Positions 35,552-44,487 of a DNA stretch of 55,467 nucleotides are shown in pieces. Under the pieces are notes generated by a model. The model made no database searches. It saw only the letters and a program-made list of their open reading frames with translations, and was not told where the DNA came from. Made by a program: the position numbers and the translations under genes. Position 1 is the stretch's first letter. Each line of letters starts with the position of its first letter. This DNA is from an uncultured Desulfobacterales bacterium (GTDB lineage Bacteria; Desulfobacterota; Desulfobacteria; Desulfobacterales; JAFDCJ01): assembly GCA_945787595.1 (NCBI GenBank), contig CALZJV010000014.1:30805-86271 (forward strand). The letters are read 5' to 3'.

Positions 35552-38368
35552 TCACCCCAGAATTTTCGCCAGATATTGTCCAGTATAGGAATTGCTGATG
35601 GCCGTAATCTCTTCGGGGCTTCCGCAGCCGATGACATAACCACCCTCGTCACCCCCTTCAGGGCCAAGATCGATGATGTGATCGGCTGTCTTGATGACAT
35701 CCATGTTGTGCTCGATGACGATGACTGTATTACCTGTTTCCACCAGTTGATTGAGTACTTCAAGCAGTTTACGGATATCATCGACATGCAGTCCGGTGGT
35801 CGGTTCATCAAGAAGGTAAATGGTTTTACCGCTTCCTTTTTTGCTGAGTTCACGTGAAAGCTTCACTCGCTGGGCTTCACCGCCTGACAATGTGGTCGCC
35901 GGCTGACCGACTTGAATATACCCCAATCCGACATCAACCAGGGTTTGCAAAGTTGTCCTGATTTTTGCGATTCGCGAGAAAAAGCTTGTTGCCTGGTTTA
36001 CGGTCATCTCAAGAATTTCCTTGATGTTTTTGCCTTTGTATCGAATCTCGAGGGTTTCGCGATTATAGCGATTGCCTTGGCAAACATCGCAGACCACGTA
36101 AACATCAGGTAAAAAATGCATTTCGATTTTGATGATGCCGTCGCCTTGGCAGGCTTCACAGCGACCACCCTTGACATTGAAACTGAAACGACCGGGCTTA
36201 TAGCCCCGCATACGAGCCTCCGGCGTGCGGGAGAAAAGCTCTCTGATATTAGAAAACAGACCGGTATAAGTTCCGGGATTGGATCGTGGTGTTCTGCCGA
36301 TCGGAGACTGGTCGATATTGATGACCTTGTCGATGTGTTCGATACCCAAAACACAACTGTGGGCTCCGGCCGGGGTTCTGGTATGGCGAAGTTCTTGAAC
36401 CAGCGCCGGATACAGTGTTTCCAAGACAAGGGTGGATTTTCCCGATCCGGATACGCCGGTTACGCAGATAAAGCAGCCTAAAGGAAAGGTAACGCTGATA
36501 TTTTTTAAATTGTTATGGACGGCACCTTCCACAATGAGTTGCGGTGTGTGATTGGCACGCCGGACGGCCGGGATCGAGATCGACTTGCGGCCAGACAGAT
36601 ACTGACCCGTCAGGGAAGATTCATGGTCCAGCAGTTTTTCGGGCGTGCCGGCGAAAACGACGCGGCCACCATTCACCCCCGCTCCGGGTCCCATGTCCAC
36701 AACGTAATCAGCGCTGCGAATGGTGTCTTCATCGTGTTCAACCACCAGAACCGTATTGCCGAGGTCGCGCATTTTAATCAGCGTTTGCAACAGTCTCTGA
36801 TTGTCTTTTTGATGAAGACCGATGCTGGGTTCGTCGAGCACGTAAAGCACCCCTGTTAATTTGGAACCAATCTGAGTTGCCAGGCGAATACGCTGGCTTT
36901 CGCCGCCGGACAGCGATTGTGCGGATCGATCCAGTGTAAGGTAAGAAAGACCGACGCTTTGCAGAAAACCAAGCCGTTCAACGGTTTCCCTGACGATCCT
37001 GCGGGCAATGATCTGCTGTTTGCCATCCAATCTCAGGTCTAAAAAAAAATCCCGGACTTTGGCCACTGATAACGCTGTAAGTTCGGATATATTCAGGTTG
37101 CCTATTTTTACAGATCGACTGGCGGGGTTTAATTTTGTGCCGTTGCATTCCGAGCAGGGACGAAAGTTCATGTATTGCTTAATCTCCTGCCGGATATAGT
37201 TGGAATCTGTTTCCCGATAGCGGCGCTCCAGATTCGGGATGACGCCTTCAAACGGTTTTTGATAAGTATATCGACGATGGTTGCGCTCAGCATAGAAGTT
37301 AATCAATTCAGCCCCTGATCCGTAGAGGATGACTCGTTTAAATGTTTCCGCAAGCTCTTCAAACGGCGTATAAATATCGGTACCGTAGTGTTTGGTGAGG
37401 GCATCGAGAAACTCGATAAAATGCATGCTGTTTCTTTTGGCCCAGACACTGACAGCACCCTCGCGTAAAGAGAGTTTCGGGTTCGGAACAATCAGCTCCG
37501 GCGCAAGCTCGGTGGTTGTTCCCAGGCCATCGCAGTTTCTACATGCGCCCTGGGGAGAGTTGAAAGAGAAACTGGCCGGTGTAAATTCCGGATAACTGAT
37601 ACCGCACTCCATACAGGCGGATTTTTCGCTGAATAGAATTGTTTTCTTGGTTGGAATGTGGACCGAGGCAATCCCGCCCGATTGGGCCAGTGCCAGTTCC
37701 AGTGAATCTGCAAGCCGTTTTCGAATGGTTGTCTTTACGATGAGACGGTCCACCACAACATCGATGTCATGTTTTTTGGTCTTAATGAGTTTGCCGATCT
37801 CTTCAATCTCAAATATCTCACCATCCACGCGGACCCGGGCGAATCCTTCTTTCTTCAGTTTTCCAAAAAGCTTCTCATGGCTTCCTTTCTGAGCGCTGAT
37901 CAGGGGCGCCAGGATTATCACCCGGGTATCCTCGGGCAGGGACATGACACTATCTACGATTTGATCGATGGATTGTGACGTAATGGGTCGGCCGCAGCGG
38001 TAACAATGCGGGGTGCCGACCCTGGCAAGAAGCAGGCGCAGGTAGTCATATATTTCAGTTACCGTACCGACCGTGGAGCGCGGGTTGTGGCTGGATGTTT
38101 TTTGCTCAATTGCAATAGCGGGCGAAAGACCCTCGATCAGGTCTACATCGGGCTTGTCCATCCGTTCCAGAAATTGTCGGGCATAGGTGGACAGGGATTC
38201 CACATACCGGCGTTGACCCTCGGCATAAAGGGTGTCAAACGCAAGGGTGGATTTGCCTGATCCGGACAAACCGGTGATGACCACCAGTTTATTGCGCGGT
38301 AGTTTTACATTTATATTTTTCAGGTTGTGCTGTCGGGCGCCCTGTATGATAATTTTTTCGGAACTCAT
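35552..38368 (-). CDS. uvrA: Excinuclease ABC subunit A
   Basis: UvrA is the damage-sensing ATPase of nucleotide excision repair. The 938-residue protein has the full family length and both ABC modules: Walker A GLSGSGKST near residue 33 and GVSGSGKST in the second half. The signatures are LSGGESQRIRLA and LSGGEAQRVKLS, with Walker B YVLDEPSIGLH and YLLDEPTTGLH. Zinc-finger cysteines are seen in CMECG...CRNCDG and CEACQGDG...CDVCQG. The ATG at 38368 follows GAAGAAGA. It is convergent with atpE and divergent from dnaA. Nothing looks damaged. Confidence 0.98.
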   Translation of the reverse strand: MSSEKIIIQGARQHNLKNINVKLPRNKLVVITGLSGSGKSTLAFDTLYAEGQRRYVESLSTYARQFLERMDKPDVDLIEGLSPAIAIEQKTSSHNPRSTVGTVTEIYDYLRLLLARVGTPHCYRCGRPITSQSIDQIVDSVMSLPEDTRVIILAPLISAQKGSHEKLFGKLKKEGFARVRVDGEIFEIEEIGKLIKTKKHDIDVVVDRLIVKTTIRKRLADSLELALAQSGGIASVHIPTKKTILFSEKSACMECGISYPEFTPASFSFNSPQGACRNCDGLGTTTELAPELIVPNPKLSLREGAVSVWAKRNSMHFIEFLDALTKHYGTDIYTPFEELAETFKRVILYGSGAELINFYAERNHRRYTYQKPFEGVIPNLERRYRETDSNYIRQEIKQYMNFRPCSECNGTKLNPASRSVKIGNLNISELTALSVAKVRDFFLDLRLDGKQQIIARRIVRETVERLGFLQSVGLSYLTLDRSAQSLSGGESQRIRLATQIGSKLTGVLYVLDEPSIGLHQKDNQRLLQTLIKMRDLGNTVLVVEHDEDTIRSADYVVDMGPGAGVNGGRVVFAGTPEKLLDHESSLTGQYLSGRKSISIPAVRRANHTPQLIVEGAVHNNLKNISVTFPLGCFICVTGVSGSGKSTLVLETLYPALVQELRHTRTPAGAHSCVLGIEHIDKVINIDQSPIGRTPRSNPGTYTGLFSNIRELFSRTPEARMRGYKPGRFSFNVKGGRCEACQGDGIIKIEMHFLPDVYVVCDVCQGNRYNRETLEIRYKGKNIKEILEMTVNQATSFFSRIAKIRTTLQTLVDVGLGYIQVGQPATTLSGGEAQRVKLSRELSKKGSGKTIYLLDEPTTGLHVDDIRKLLEVLNQLVETGNTVIVIEHNMDVIKTADHIIDLGPEGGDEGGYVIGCGSPEEITAISNSYTGQYLAKILG

Positions 38369-38889
38369 ATCTTCTTCTTTTACAGGGTTCGAAAAATTAT
38401 TTCAAACAGAATTCGTGTAAACACCTGATGCGACTGAAGTTTAATTGGTTGAAATGTCAGGAGCATTTTTTTTACTATTTATTTAAAAATTAAAGAGAAT
38501 GGAAGAAAATCCAAGTTTTTGTAAGATGCTCTGATTGTTAACAACTATCGTGAATTGGTGGATCTGCTTAAAATGCTTAAAAAAATCTTCCGATATAAAA
38601 AGTTTGTATTTAAGCATAGTTGTCTGCGGACCATGAAAAATTTATGTGATAACAAGTAGATATAGATTGTTCAAAAAGCTTTTGGTCTGATGCTCAAAAT
38701 CGGGTTTTTCAGGTTTGACACTTTTCGCGGGATACTTTAAACAAGCACATGTTCTCATCTGGTGCGTGCACCATCTAACGTAAACCTTCCCAGCACTTTA
38801 ACTGCAATTTTTTTTTGCCGATTGGTCACTTTAATTCGACCTGTTAATATTATCTTCGTATTGATAGAAGATTAGAAATACTACATTAT
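38369..38889. other. Divergent uvrA-dnaA intergenic region with palindromes
   Basis: This 520-base AT-rich space holds no gene I can support. It contains two short perfect palindromes, TTGTTAACAA (38535-38544) and TGGTGCGTGCACCA (38760-38773), a TTGACA at about 38715, and an inverted pair TGCTTAAA...TTTAAGCA. I looked for the DnaA box TTATNCACA on both strands and did not find one, so an origin of replication is not supported. The palindromes are possible operators for uvrA or dnaA. Confidence 0.5.
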
Positions 38890-40230
38890 ATGGAAACTGT
38901 CTGGAAAAGAGTAAAATCTGACATTAAGCAACGCGTTCCCTCTCACAGTTTTAATATGTGGATTGAGCCGTTAAAGGTAACTGAAATCGGTGAAAACGGC
39001 TGGATTTTCTCCTGTCCGAATTTCTTTTCCAAGAAGCGGGTCGAGGGCTTGTACGGAGCCATGATAAAAAAAGCCCTGCAGCACGCCCTGGGGCGGGATT
39101 GTCAGATATCATTTAATATTTCAACCAAAAACGGCCAACCGGAGAATAAAGCCCACAATCATTTGCAGTTGCTGCTACCAAACGAAAATTTGCGTCCGCA
39201 GAACGGGCGTCTATTTCGAGAGGAGTTTACCTTCGACAGCTTTGTTGTCGGCGGTAACAATGATTTTGCCTATTCAGCATCGCTTGCAATGGCTTCGCGT
39301 AAAGAATCCCAGCGCAATGGGTTATTTTTGCTATCCAAGACCGGCATGGGAAAAAGCCACCTCTCCCAGGCGATCGGCAACCATATTTTAGCCATCAACC
39401 CCAAAGATCGGGTTTACTATATCACCGCCGAAGATTTTAGCAATGAAATGGTTCAAGCTTTTCGGCATGATGCCATAAACAAATTCAAGGCCAAGTACCG
39501 CAGCCAATGCGATGTACTGCTTCTGGAAGATGTTCATTACCTCAGTGGAAAGGAGCGAACCCAGATAGAACTCGCATTGACACTTGATACGCTTTTTGAA
39601 TCCGGCAAGCGAATCATTTTTTCCAGCTGCTATCTGCCGGCCGATATTCCCAAGCTCCATGACAAATTGAGATCACGTTTGTCATGTGGACTTATATCAA
39701 CCATAGATCCGCCCAGTTTTAGAACCAGGTTGAGGATCCTGCAGAAAAAAGCGAGGCTTAACAGTTATCTTTTTCCTGAAAACATCCTACATTATTTAGC
39801 CGGAGAACTTACCGATGATGTCCGCCAGCTTGAAAGCGGACTCAACGGGGTTGCTGCCAAATCATCGCTTCTGGGAATGCCCATCAATCTCAACCTGGCT
39901 GAAAGTGTCGTGAAAAACATTGTTTGTCAACGCAAACGAATCACCATCGAAGCGATCAAGAAACTTGTGTGCAAATATTATGATGTTTCCATCGAAGATG
40001 TTATGTCGCGTTCCCGGAAACAAAATTTTGTCAGACCCAGACAAATGGCCATTTATTTGGCACGTAGCTATACGGATGCCCCATTGCAGAGCATCGGGAA
40101 ATCATTTAACCGCTATCATGCCACCGCCCTGCATTCCATTAATTGTATCGAGCGAGGATTGAAGCAAAACAACTCGATAAAAGAGCAGGTTGGATTTTTT
40201 TGTCAAAAGTTGGACTCCGGAAAATTCTAG
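38890..40230 (+). CDS. dnaA: Divergent DnaA-family replication initiator
   Basis: This 446-residue protein has the DnaA domain order: domain I (WKRVKSDIKQRVPSHSFNMWIEPL), a short linker, an AAA+ domain III (from about residue 112) and a C-terminal helix-turn-helix domain IV. Several usual signatures are altered. Walker A is SKTGMGKSH instead of GGVGLGKTH, Walker B is LLLEDVHYL with Glu for the first Asp, and the sensor-1 TSD is SSC. The recognition helix reads NRYHATALH instead of GRDHTTVLH. RPRQ, the KLRSR arginine finger and DVRQLESGLN (sensor 2) are kept, so it should still bind ATP. It may be a paralog with changed DNA specificity or a divergent main initiator. No DnaA boxes were found upstream. 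Confidence 0.85.
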   Translation: METVWKRVKSDIKQRVPSHSFNMWIEPLKVTEIGENGWIFSCPNFFSKKRVEGLYGAMIKKALQHALGRDCQISFNISTKNGQPENKAHNHLQLLLPNENLRPQNGRLFREEFTFDSFVVGGNNDFAYSASLAMASRKESQRNGLFLLSKTGMGKSHLSQAIGNHILAINPKDRVYYITAEDFSNEMVQAFRHDAINKFKAKYRSQCDVLLLEDVHYLSGKERTQIELALTLDTLFESGKRIIFSSCYLPADIPKLHDKLRSRLSCGLISTIDPPSFRTRLRILQKKARLNSYLFPENILHYLAGELTDDVRQLESGLNGVAAKSSLLGMPINLNLAESVVKNIVCQRKRITIEAIKKLVCKYYDVSIEDVMSRSRKQNFVRPRQMAIYLARSYTDAPLQSIGKSFNRYHATALHSINCIERGLKQNNSIKEQVGFFCQKLDSGKF

Positions 40231-40358
40231 GAATGAAGAGTTACGATTGTCGAATGACGATTTGTGGAAGTCGCTTCGCTCCATCATTTGATACTACATA
40301 AAATCGACAGAATTCCTTAATTCGTCATTCGTCCTTCGTCAATCGAAATTCGTCATTC
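40231..40358. repeat. Word-hairpin repeat, copy E
   Basis: The left arm (40231-40263) reads GATTGTCGAATGACGATT; the right arm (40316-40358) reads ATTCGTCATTCGTCCTTCGT and AATCGAAATTCGTC. The core reads GTGGAAGTCGCTTCGCTCC, then AAATCGACAGAATTCCTTAA. Reversed, this is TTAAGGAATTCTGTCGATTT...GGAGCGAAGCGAC, the best example of the shared core. It fills the space between convergent dnaA and suhB. Confidence 0.82.
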
Positions 40359-40359
40359 C

Positions 40360-41136
40360 CTATATTTCCAATAACCCAAGCATTTCCTTATGGATGAGCC
40401 CGTTGGTGGCCAGAATTTCTGCATGCTCCACCGTGTACGGCTCGTCCGAAAACGTCGTTATCTTCCCACCGGCTTCGGCAACCATCAGAGCGCCGGCGGC
40501 AGAATCCCATGGTTTAAGGCCTTGTTCCCAGAATCCTTCGAAGCGACCGCAGGCTACATAGCACAGGTCAAGAGCCGCGGAACCGAGCCTGCGTAGTGCC
40601 TGCGAGGATTTTAGGAAATTTCCGTAGCGGACCATCACCGAGTCAAAGATCTCTTGAACATTGTAAGGAAATCCCGTAACCAGCAAACTATCCGAGATTG
40701 TCCGGGTCGCAGATACCTGAATCGGCTCGCCGTTCAGTTGAGCACCCTGTCCGCTGACAGCTGAGTAAAGCTCATCGTTAACAGGGTCTAAAATGATACC
40801 GAGAACAATGGTGTCTCGAACAGCCAGGGCAATGGATATAGAAAAAATCGGAATCTGATGAGCAAAATTTACCGTACCGTCCAATGGGTCAACGATCCAT
40901 TTATATTCGGATGCGCCTGGGATCAAACCACATTCTTCGCCCAGAACGGCATGATCCGGAAATTCGGCATGAATGGTGGATACGATCATTTCTTCAGATT
41001 CGGTATCGGCTTCGGTAACGATTTCGGCAGCAGCCTTTTTTCGGATCCGGGATATGCTGCCGAATCGTGATCGCAGTATTTTGGCGCTATTGCGGGCTGC
41101 TTTTATTGCCGTTTGCTTAAAAGGTTCGAGATCCAT
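40360..41136 (-). CDS. suhB: Inositol-1-monophosphatase family protein
   Basis: This 258-residue Mg2+-dependent phosphatase has the IMPase motifs GEECG (about residue 65-70), WIVDPLDGTVNFAHQIPIFSISIAL with the metal-binding Asp residues, and WDSAAGALMVAEAGG. SuhB/CysQ-type enzymes hydrolyse inositol phosphate, fructose-1,6-bisphosphate or PAP, and SuhB also binds the transcription antitermination complex in E. coli. The family cannot be narrowed further; PAP removal would suit the PAPS-using sulfotransferase, but that is speculation. I chose the ATG at 41136 behind AAAGG; an upstream ATG (41184) adds 16 residues that look non-native. Confidence 0.88.
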   Translation of the reverse strand: MDLEPFKQTAIKAARNSAKILRSRFGSISRIRKKAAAEIVTEADTESEEMIVSTIHAEFPDHAVLGEECGLIPGASEYKWIVDPLDGTVNFAHQIPIFSISIALAVRDTIVLGIILDPVNDELYSAVSGQGAQLNGEPIQVSATRTISDSLLVTGFPYNVQEIFDSVMVRYGNFLKSSQALRRLGSAALDLCYVACGRFEGFWEQGLKPWDSAAGALMVAEAGGKITTFSDEPYTVEHAEILATNGLIHKEMLGLLEI

Positions 41137-41260
41137 AGTGGGAGACCTTTCTCTGTAAATAGGTTGGCATGTTTCAGGGTTCAACGTTCTGGGTTAAAAA
41201 AAACCGGACAGCTCGTATAAATCCGTTTCACTCAATGGGGTATGACGGGAATGCCGGATT

Positions 41261-41414
41261 TTGATTCATATTGTAAGCAGTATCTATCAATTGTAACCTT
41301 TGAACCCCTGGCCCAGACCTGGCATGTCAAGATGTGGTGATGGAAAGCCAAGTCATTAGAATGTGAAAACAATTTCTAAGCCACATGCCATCGCGCCAGG
41401 GCGGGCTTGAACCC
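41261..41414. repeat. Second repeat family, copy at 41.3 kb
   Basis: About 115 bases (41261-41383) match 48117-48237 at roughly three-quarters identity by eye, including TGAACCCCTGGCCCA and GATGGAAAGCCAAGTC. Both end in GCGGGCTTGAACC. A left word arm (GTTTCAGGGTTCAACGTTCT) lies at about 41169-41195. It occupies the gap between hflX and suhB; no gene is seen in it. Confidence 0.75.
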
Positions 41415-41422
41415 CTGAACGG

Positions 41423-43036
41423 TTATGCAATTTCAATGATCCTTTCCATTTCATCAATCAGGGGCAACAGCGTCGCTTTCGAGCGGGCCGATATGGCGAT
41501 ACCCCTGAGTTTTCGGCTGAGACGGGTGGTGGTCTGCGGACTGACACGATCGATTTTGTTCAACACCCGGACGGTGGCCTTGTTTTGCAAATTAAGGTCG
41601 GCCAGAATTTTTTCAACGGATTTAATCTGTTCTTCATGCCGCGGATTGCTTATATCAATAATATGCAACAACAAATCGGCATCTTCAAGTTCTTCCAGGG
41701 TCGCACGAAAAGCCACCATAAGATCGTTGGGCAAATCTTTTATAAATCCGACAGTGTCGGTGATAATTACTTCAATGTCTCTTGGAAACCGCAACCGCCG
41801 GCTGGAGGGATCCAGCGTGGCAAAAAGCCGGCTTTCGGCCGCCACGCTGCTTTTGGTCAGGGTATTGAGCAAAGTTGATTTGCCCGCATTGGTATATCCA
41901 ACGATGGAAATAACTCGAAGGCCTTTTTTGTAACGTTTGGCCTTTTGCTGTTGTCTATGTTTCATGACCGAGAATAGTTCTTTTTCCAATCCCGCAATTC
42001 TCGTGCGGGCTCTTCGCCGATTGATTTCCAACTTCGTCTCGCCAGGACCGCGTCCGCCGATACCACCGGTCAAGCGTGACATGGCTGTGTTTTTCGCCAC
42101 GAGACGGGGCAGCAAATACTTTAGCTGGGCCAGCTCAACCTGCAGCTTTCCTTCCCGGGTTTGGGCACGCTGGGCAAAGATGTCTAGTATCAATTGAGTG
42201 CGATCAATTACTTTTAATTCTATCTGGTCCGTTATCGATCTTATCTGGGAAGGGTTTAACTCCTGGTCAAAAATAATTACCGTTGCAGCCTCCTGGAGTG
42301 CTAAAATGGCCAAATCCTGAAGTTTACCGGGTCCAATCAATAGAGGGGTATCCGACTTCTTGCGCTGCTGCGTGACGCTTCCGACCACACCCAAACCACT
42401 GGATATGGCAAGATCTCGAAGCTCTGCCAATGATTCTTTGGCCTGGCGTTTTGTTCCGGACGAAGCACTGACCAACAGGACCCTTTCAATGTTCGAAGCG
42501 GCCTCATGCCCGGAGCTGACTCGCGCAAGCTCGTCTTCAAGTGCTTGAATGAGCGCCAGGCAGTCGATGTCCAGATTGCCCGGATTCAGGGGCGGCAAAA
42601 GCTGATAGGGATTTTTCCGGAATTTTTTGGGCATGATATGGGCCACATGAATTTTCTGTGGCAGCCCTTCAGAATCGCTTGAGATGACCGCCATCATATC
42701 AAGCCTCAACAATGCCAGATCGGTAAGGTCATCTTCGGAAAGGGTTTCTGGGGTCAGATGGGTGTGGATACATCGCAGGCCTTTTAAACGACCGGGGGCG
42801 GCGCGATACTCGCCGGTATGAGGAATAACGATTTTTTTGTTATCCCCGACGATAACAAAGCAAACTTTACCGCGGCGGTTTACCAGAATACCGATCTGAC
42901 GACGAATCTCCCGGGAAAGCCGGCAAACTTCAAGGGAAAGTAAAAATTCCGGTGGGATGCGACGACGATAAAACTTCTCAAGCCTTTTGATTTGGTTCGC
43001 CTTTAGACCGGCGGTATTTCCGTAAGTTTTTTTCAA
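41423..43036 (-). CDS. hflX: Ribosome-associated GTPase HflX
   Basis: HflX is a GTPase that splits stalled ribosomes. The core HflX domain lies in the middle of this 537-residue protein: LLIGPGKLQDLA, TVIIFDQELNPSQ, FAQRAQTREGKLQVELAQLKYLLPRL and GGIGGRGPGETKLE. The GTPase motifs follow: GYTNAGKSTLLN (G1), DTVGFIKDLP (G3) and LNKID (G4). About 180 residues precede the core, longer than E. coli HflX (426 residues in total), as in many deltaproteobacteria. The start is a TTG at 43036 without a clear ribosome-binding site, so the N-terminus is uncertain. It follows dnaB by about 30 bases. Confidence 0.93.
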   Translation of the reverse strand: MKKTYGNTAGLKANQIKRLEKFYRRRIPPEFLLSLEVCRLSREIRRQIGILVNRRGKVCFVIVGDNKKIVIPHTGEYRAAPGRLKGLRCIHTHLTPETLSEDDLTDLALLRLDMMAVISSDSEGLPQKIHVAHIMPKKFRKNPYQLLPPLNPGNLDIDCLALIQALEDELARVSSGHEAASNIERVLLVSASSGTKRQAKESLAELRDLAISSGLGVVGSVTQQRKKSDTPLLIGPGKLQDLAILALQEAATVIIFDQELNPSQIRSITDQIELKVIDRTQLILDIFAQRAQTREGKLQVELAQLKYLLPRLVAKNTAMSRLTGGIGGRGPGETKLEINRRRARTRIAGLEKELFSVMKHRQQQKAKRYKKGLRVISIVGYTNAGKSTLLNTLTKSSVAAESRLFATLDPSSRRLRFPRDIEVIITDTVGFIKDLPNDLMVAFRATLEELEDADLLLHIIDISNPRHEEQIKSVEKILADLNLQNKATVRVLNKIDRVSPQTTTRLSRKLRGIAISARSKATLLPLIDEMERIIEIA

Positions 43037-43066
43037 GAAGGAGAACTTAGGGTTCTGTTTGTGTTT

Positions 43067-44446
43067 TCAGCTTCCGGTCATCACTTTTTCAGAGGCCGGA
43101 TTTTCAAACCGAGTGTAGGAATTTAAAAAGGTTAAAAACACATCTCCCGTAGGGCCATTGCGCTGTTTGGACAGCAGGATTTCGGCGACCCCCCTGTTCG
43201 GGTTATCTTCCTCTTTATTGTATACTTCATCCCTATATATGAAGGCAACCACGTCCGCATCCTGTTCCAAGGCCCCAGATTCTCTCAAATCAGAAAGTCG
43301 GGGTCTTTTGTCGGTGCGCTGTTCGAGCATCCGGTTGAGCTGTGACAGCGCTAATACCGGCAGTTGCAGCTCCTTGGCAAGGGCTTTTAAGGCCCGGGAT
43401 ATCTCTGAAATTTCAAGATCTCTCCGTTCGGCACTGGCGCGACCCTGCATCAGCTGCAAATAATCTATGATGATCAGGCCGAGGTTTTTATCCATTTTGA
43501 GCCGCCGGGCTTTGGCGCGTATTTCCATGGCCGACATACTTGGAGAATCGTCGATATAGATGGGGGATGCTGATAATATATCAGCGGCGTCGGTTAACCG
43601 ATGCCAATCCTCCATACTGAAAAACCCGCCTCTTAAACGGGAAGAGTCGATGCGGGCTTCTGCACATAGCATACGCATCGAAAGCTGTTCTTTGGACATT
43701 TCCAAAGAAAAAACGGCTACCGGTATATTCGCTTCTACGGCTGCGTTTCGGGCTATGTTCAGTGCCAGTGCGGTTTTGCCCATGCTGGGCCGAGCGGCGA
43801 GAATAATGAGGTCAGAGTTTTGTAGCCCTGAGGTCAGATTGTCCAAATGACTGAAACCCGTAGGAATTCCGGTTACCAAGCTCCGATTGCCCTGCTTTTC
43901 CTCCAGGGTCTCAATATTGCCGAGAATGATTTTGCTCAGGGGGTAAAAGGCTTGTCGGGCTTTTTTTTCGGAGATTTCGAAAATGGCCGTTTCCGCATAG
44001 TCAATGACATCGTCGGTGTTTCCTCTGTCTTCAAGACATCGTTTCACAATAGCATTGGACTTTTCGATCAGTCGCCGCAACGAAGCTTTGTCACGGACAA
44101 TTCTGGCGTAATGCTCTGCATTGACCGCCAGGGGAACCGTATCGACGAGCCTGGCAAGATAGCTGGCGCCACCGATCTCTTCTAGATGCCCCCTTTCCTT
44201 TAGCTTATTGGCAAGGGTGACCAGGTCTACCGGCTCTGCTTTGTCAAACAACTCAATAATGGCAGCATAGATTTTTTGGTGGGCAGTGCGGTAGAAATCT
44301 TGGGGGGCGAGTAGTTCAATAACATCAAGCAGGGTATTATTATCAATCAGGATTGCACTAATGATGGATTCCTCCGCTTCGATGTTTTGCGGTGGAAGCG
44401 AGTACTGTGCGAGATCTTTTTGCTGTGTCGTTTGGCGTACAGGCAT
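43067..44446 (-). CDS. dnaB: Replicative DNA helicase
   Basis: DnaB is the hexameric helicase of the replication fork. The 459-residue protein has the N-terminal helical domain (LPPQNIEAEESIISAILID) and the RecA-like domain with Walker A ILAARPSMGKTALALNIA, LGLIIIDYLQLM (Walker B) and LSQLNRMLEQR. LSDLRESGALEQDADVV and the Arg-containing end complete it. No intein is present. It lies downstream of rplI, as the order rpsF-rpsR-rplI-dnaB is widely conserved, although a gap of about 250 bases with a repeat element separates them here. The ATG has no evident ribosome-binding site. Confidence 0.97.
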   Translation of the reverse strand: MPVRQTTQQKDLAQYSLPPQNIEAEESIISAILIDNNTLLDVIELLAPQDFYRTAHQKIYAAIIELFDKAEPVDLVTLANKLKERGHLEEIGGASYLARLVDTVPLAVNAEHYARIVRDKASLRRLIEKSNAIVKRCLEDRGNTDDVIDYAETAIFEISEKKARQAFYPLSKIILGNIETLEEKQGNRSLVTGIPTGFSHLDNLTSGLQNSDLIILAARPSMGKTALALNIARNAAVEANIPVAVFSLEMSKEQLSMRMLCAEARIDSSRLRGGFFSMEDWHRLTDAADILSASPIYIDDSPSMSAMEIRAKARRLKMDKNLGLIIIDYLQLMQGRASAERRDLEISEISRALKALAKELQLPVLALSQLNRMLEQRTDKRPRLSDLRESGALEQDADVVAFIYRDEVYNKEEDNPNRGVAEILLSKQRNGPTGDVFLTFLNSYTRFENPASEKVMTGS

Positions 44447-44487
44447 GTGAAGTACTTAAAGGTCGGTGGTTTCGATTGAAAGAAATA

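Noticed and set aside
38369..38889. Origin of replication next to dnaA
   Set aside because: No DnaA boxes (TTATNCACA) found on either strand, and the DnaA itself is divergent; AT-richness alone is not enough.
43067..44446. An intein in dnaB
   Set aside because: The protein is 459 residues, the usual length, and the Walker regions are contiguous.
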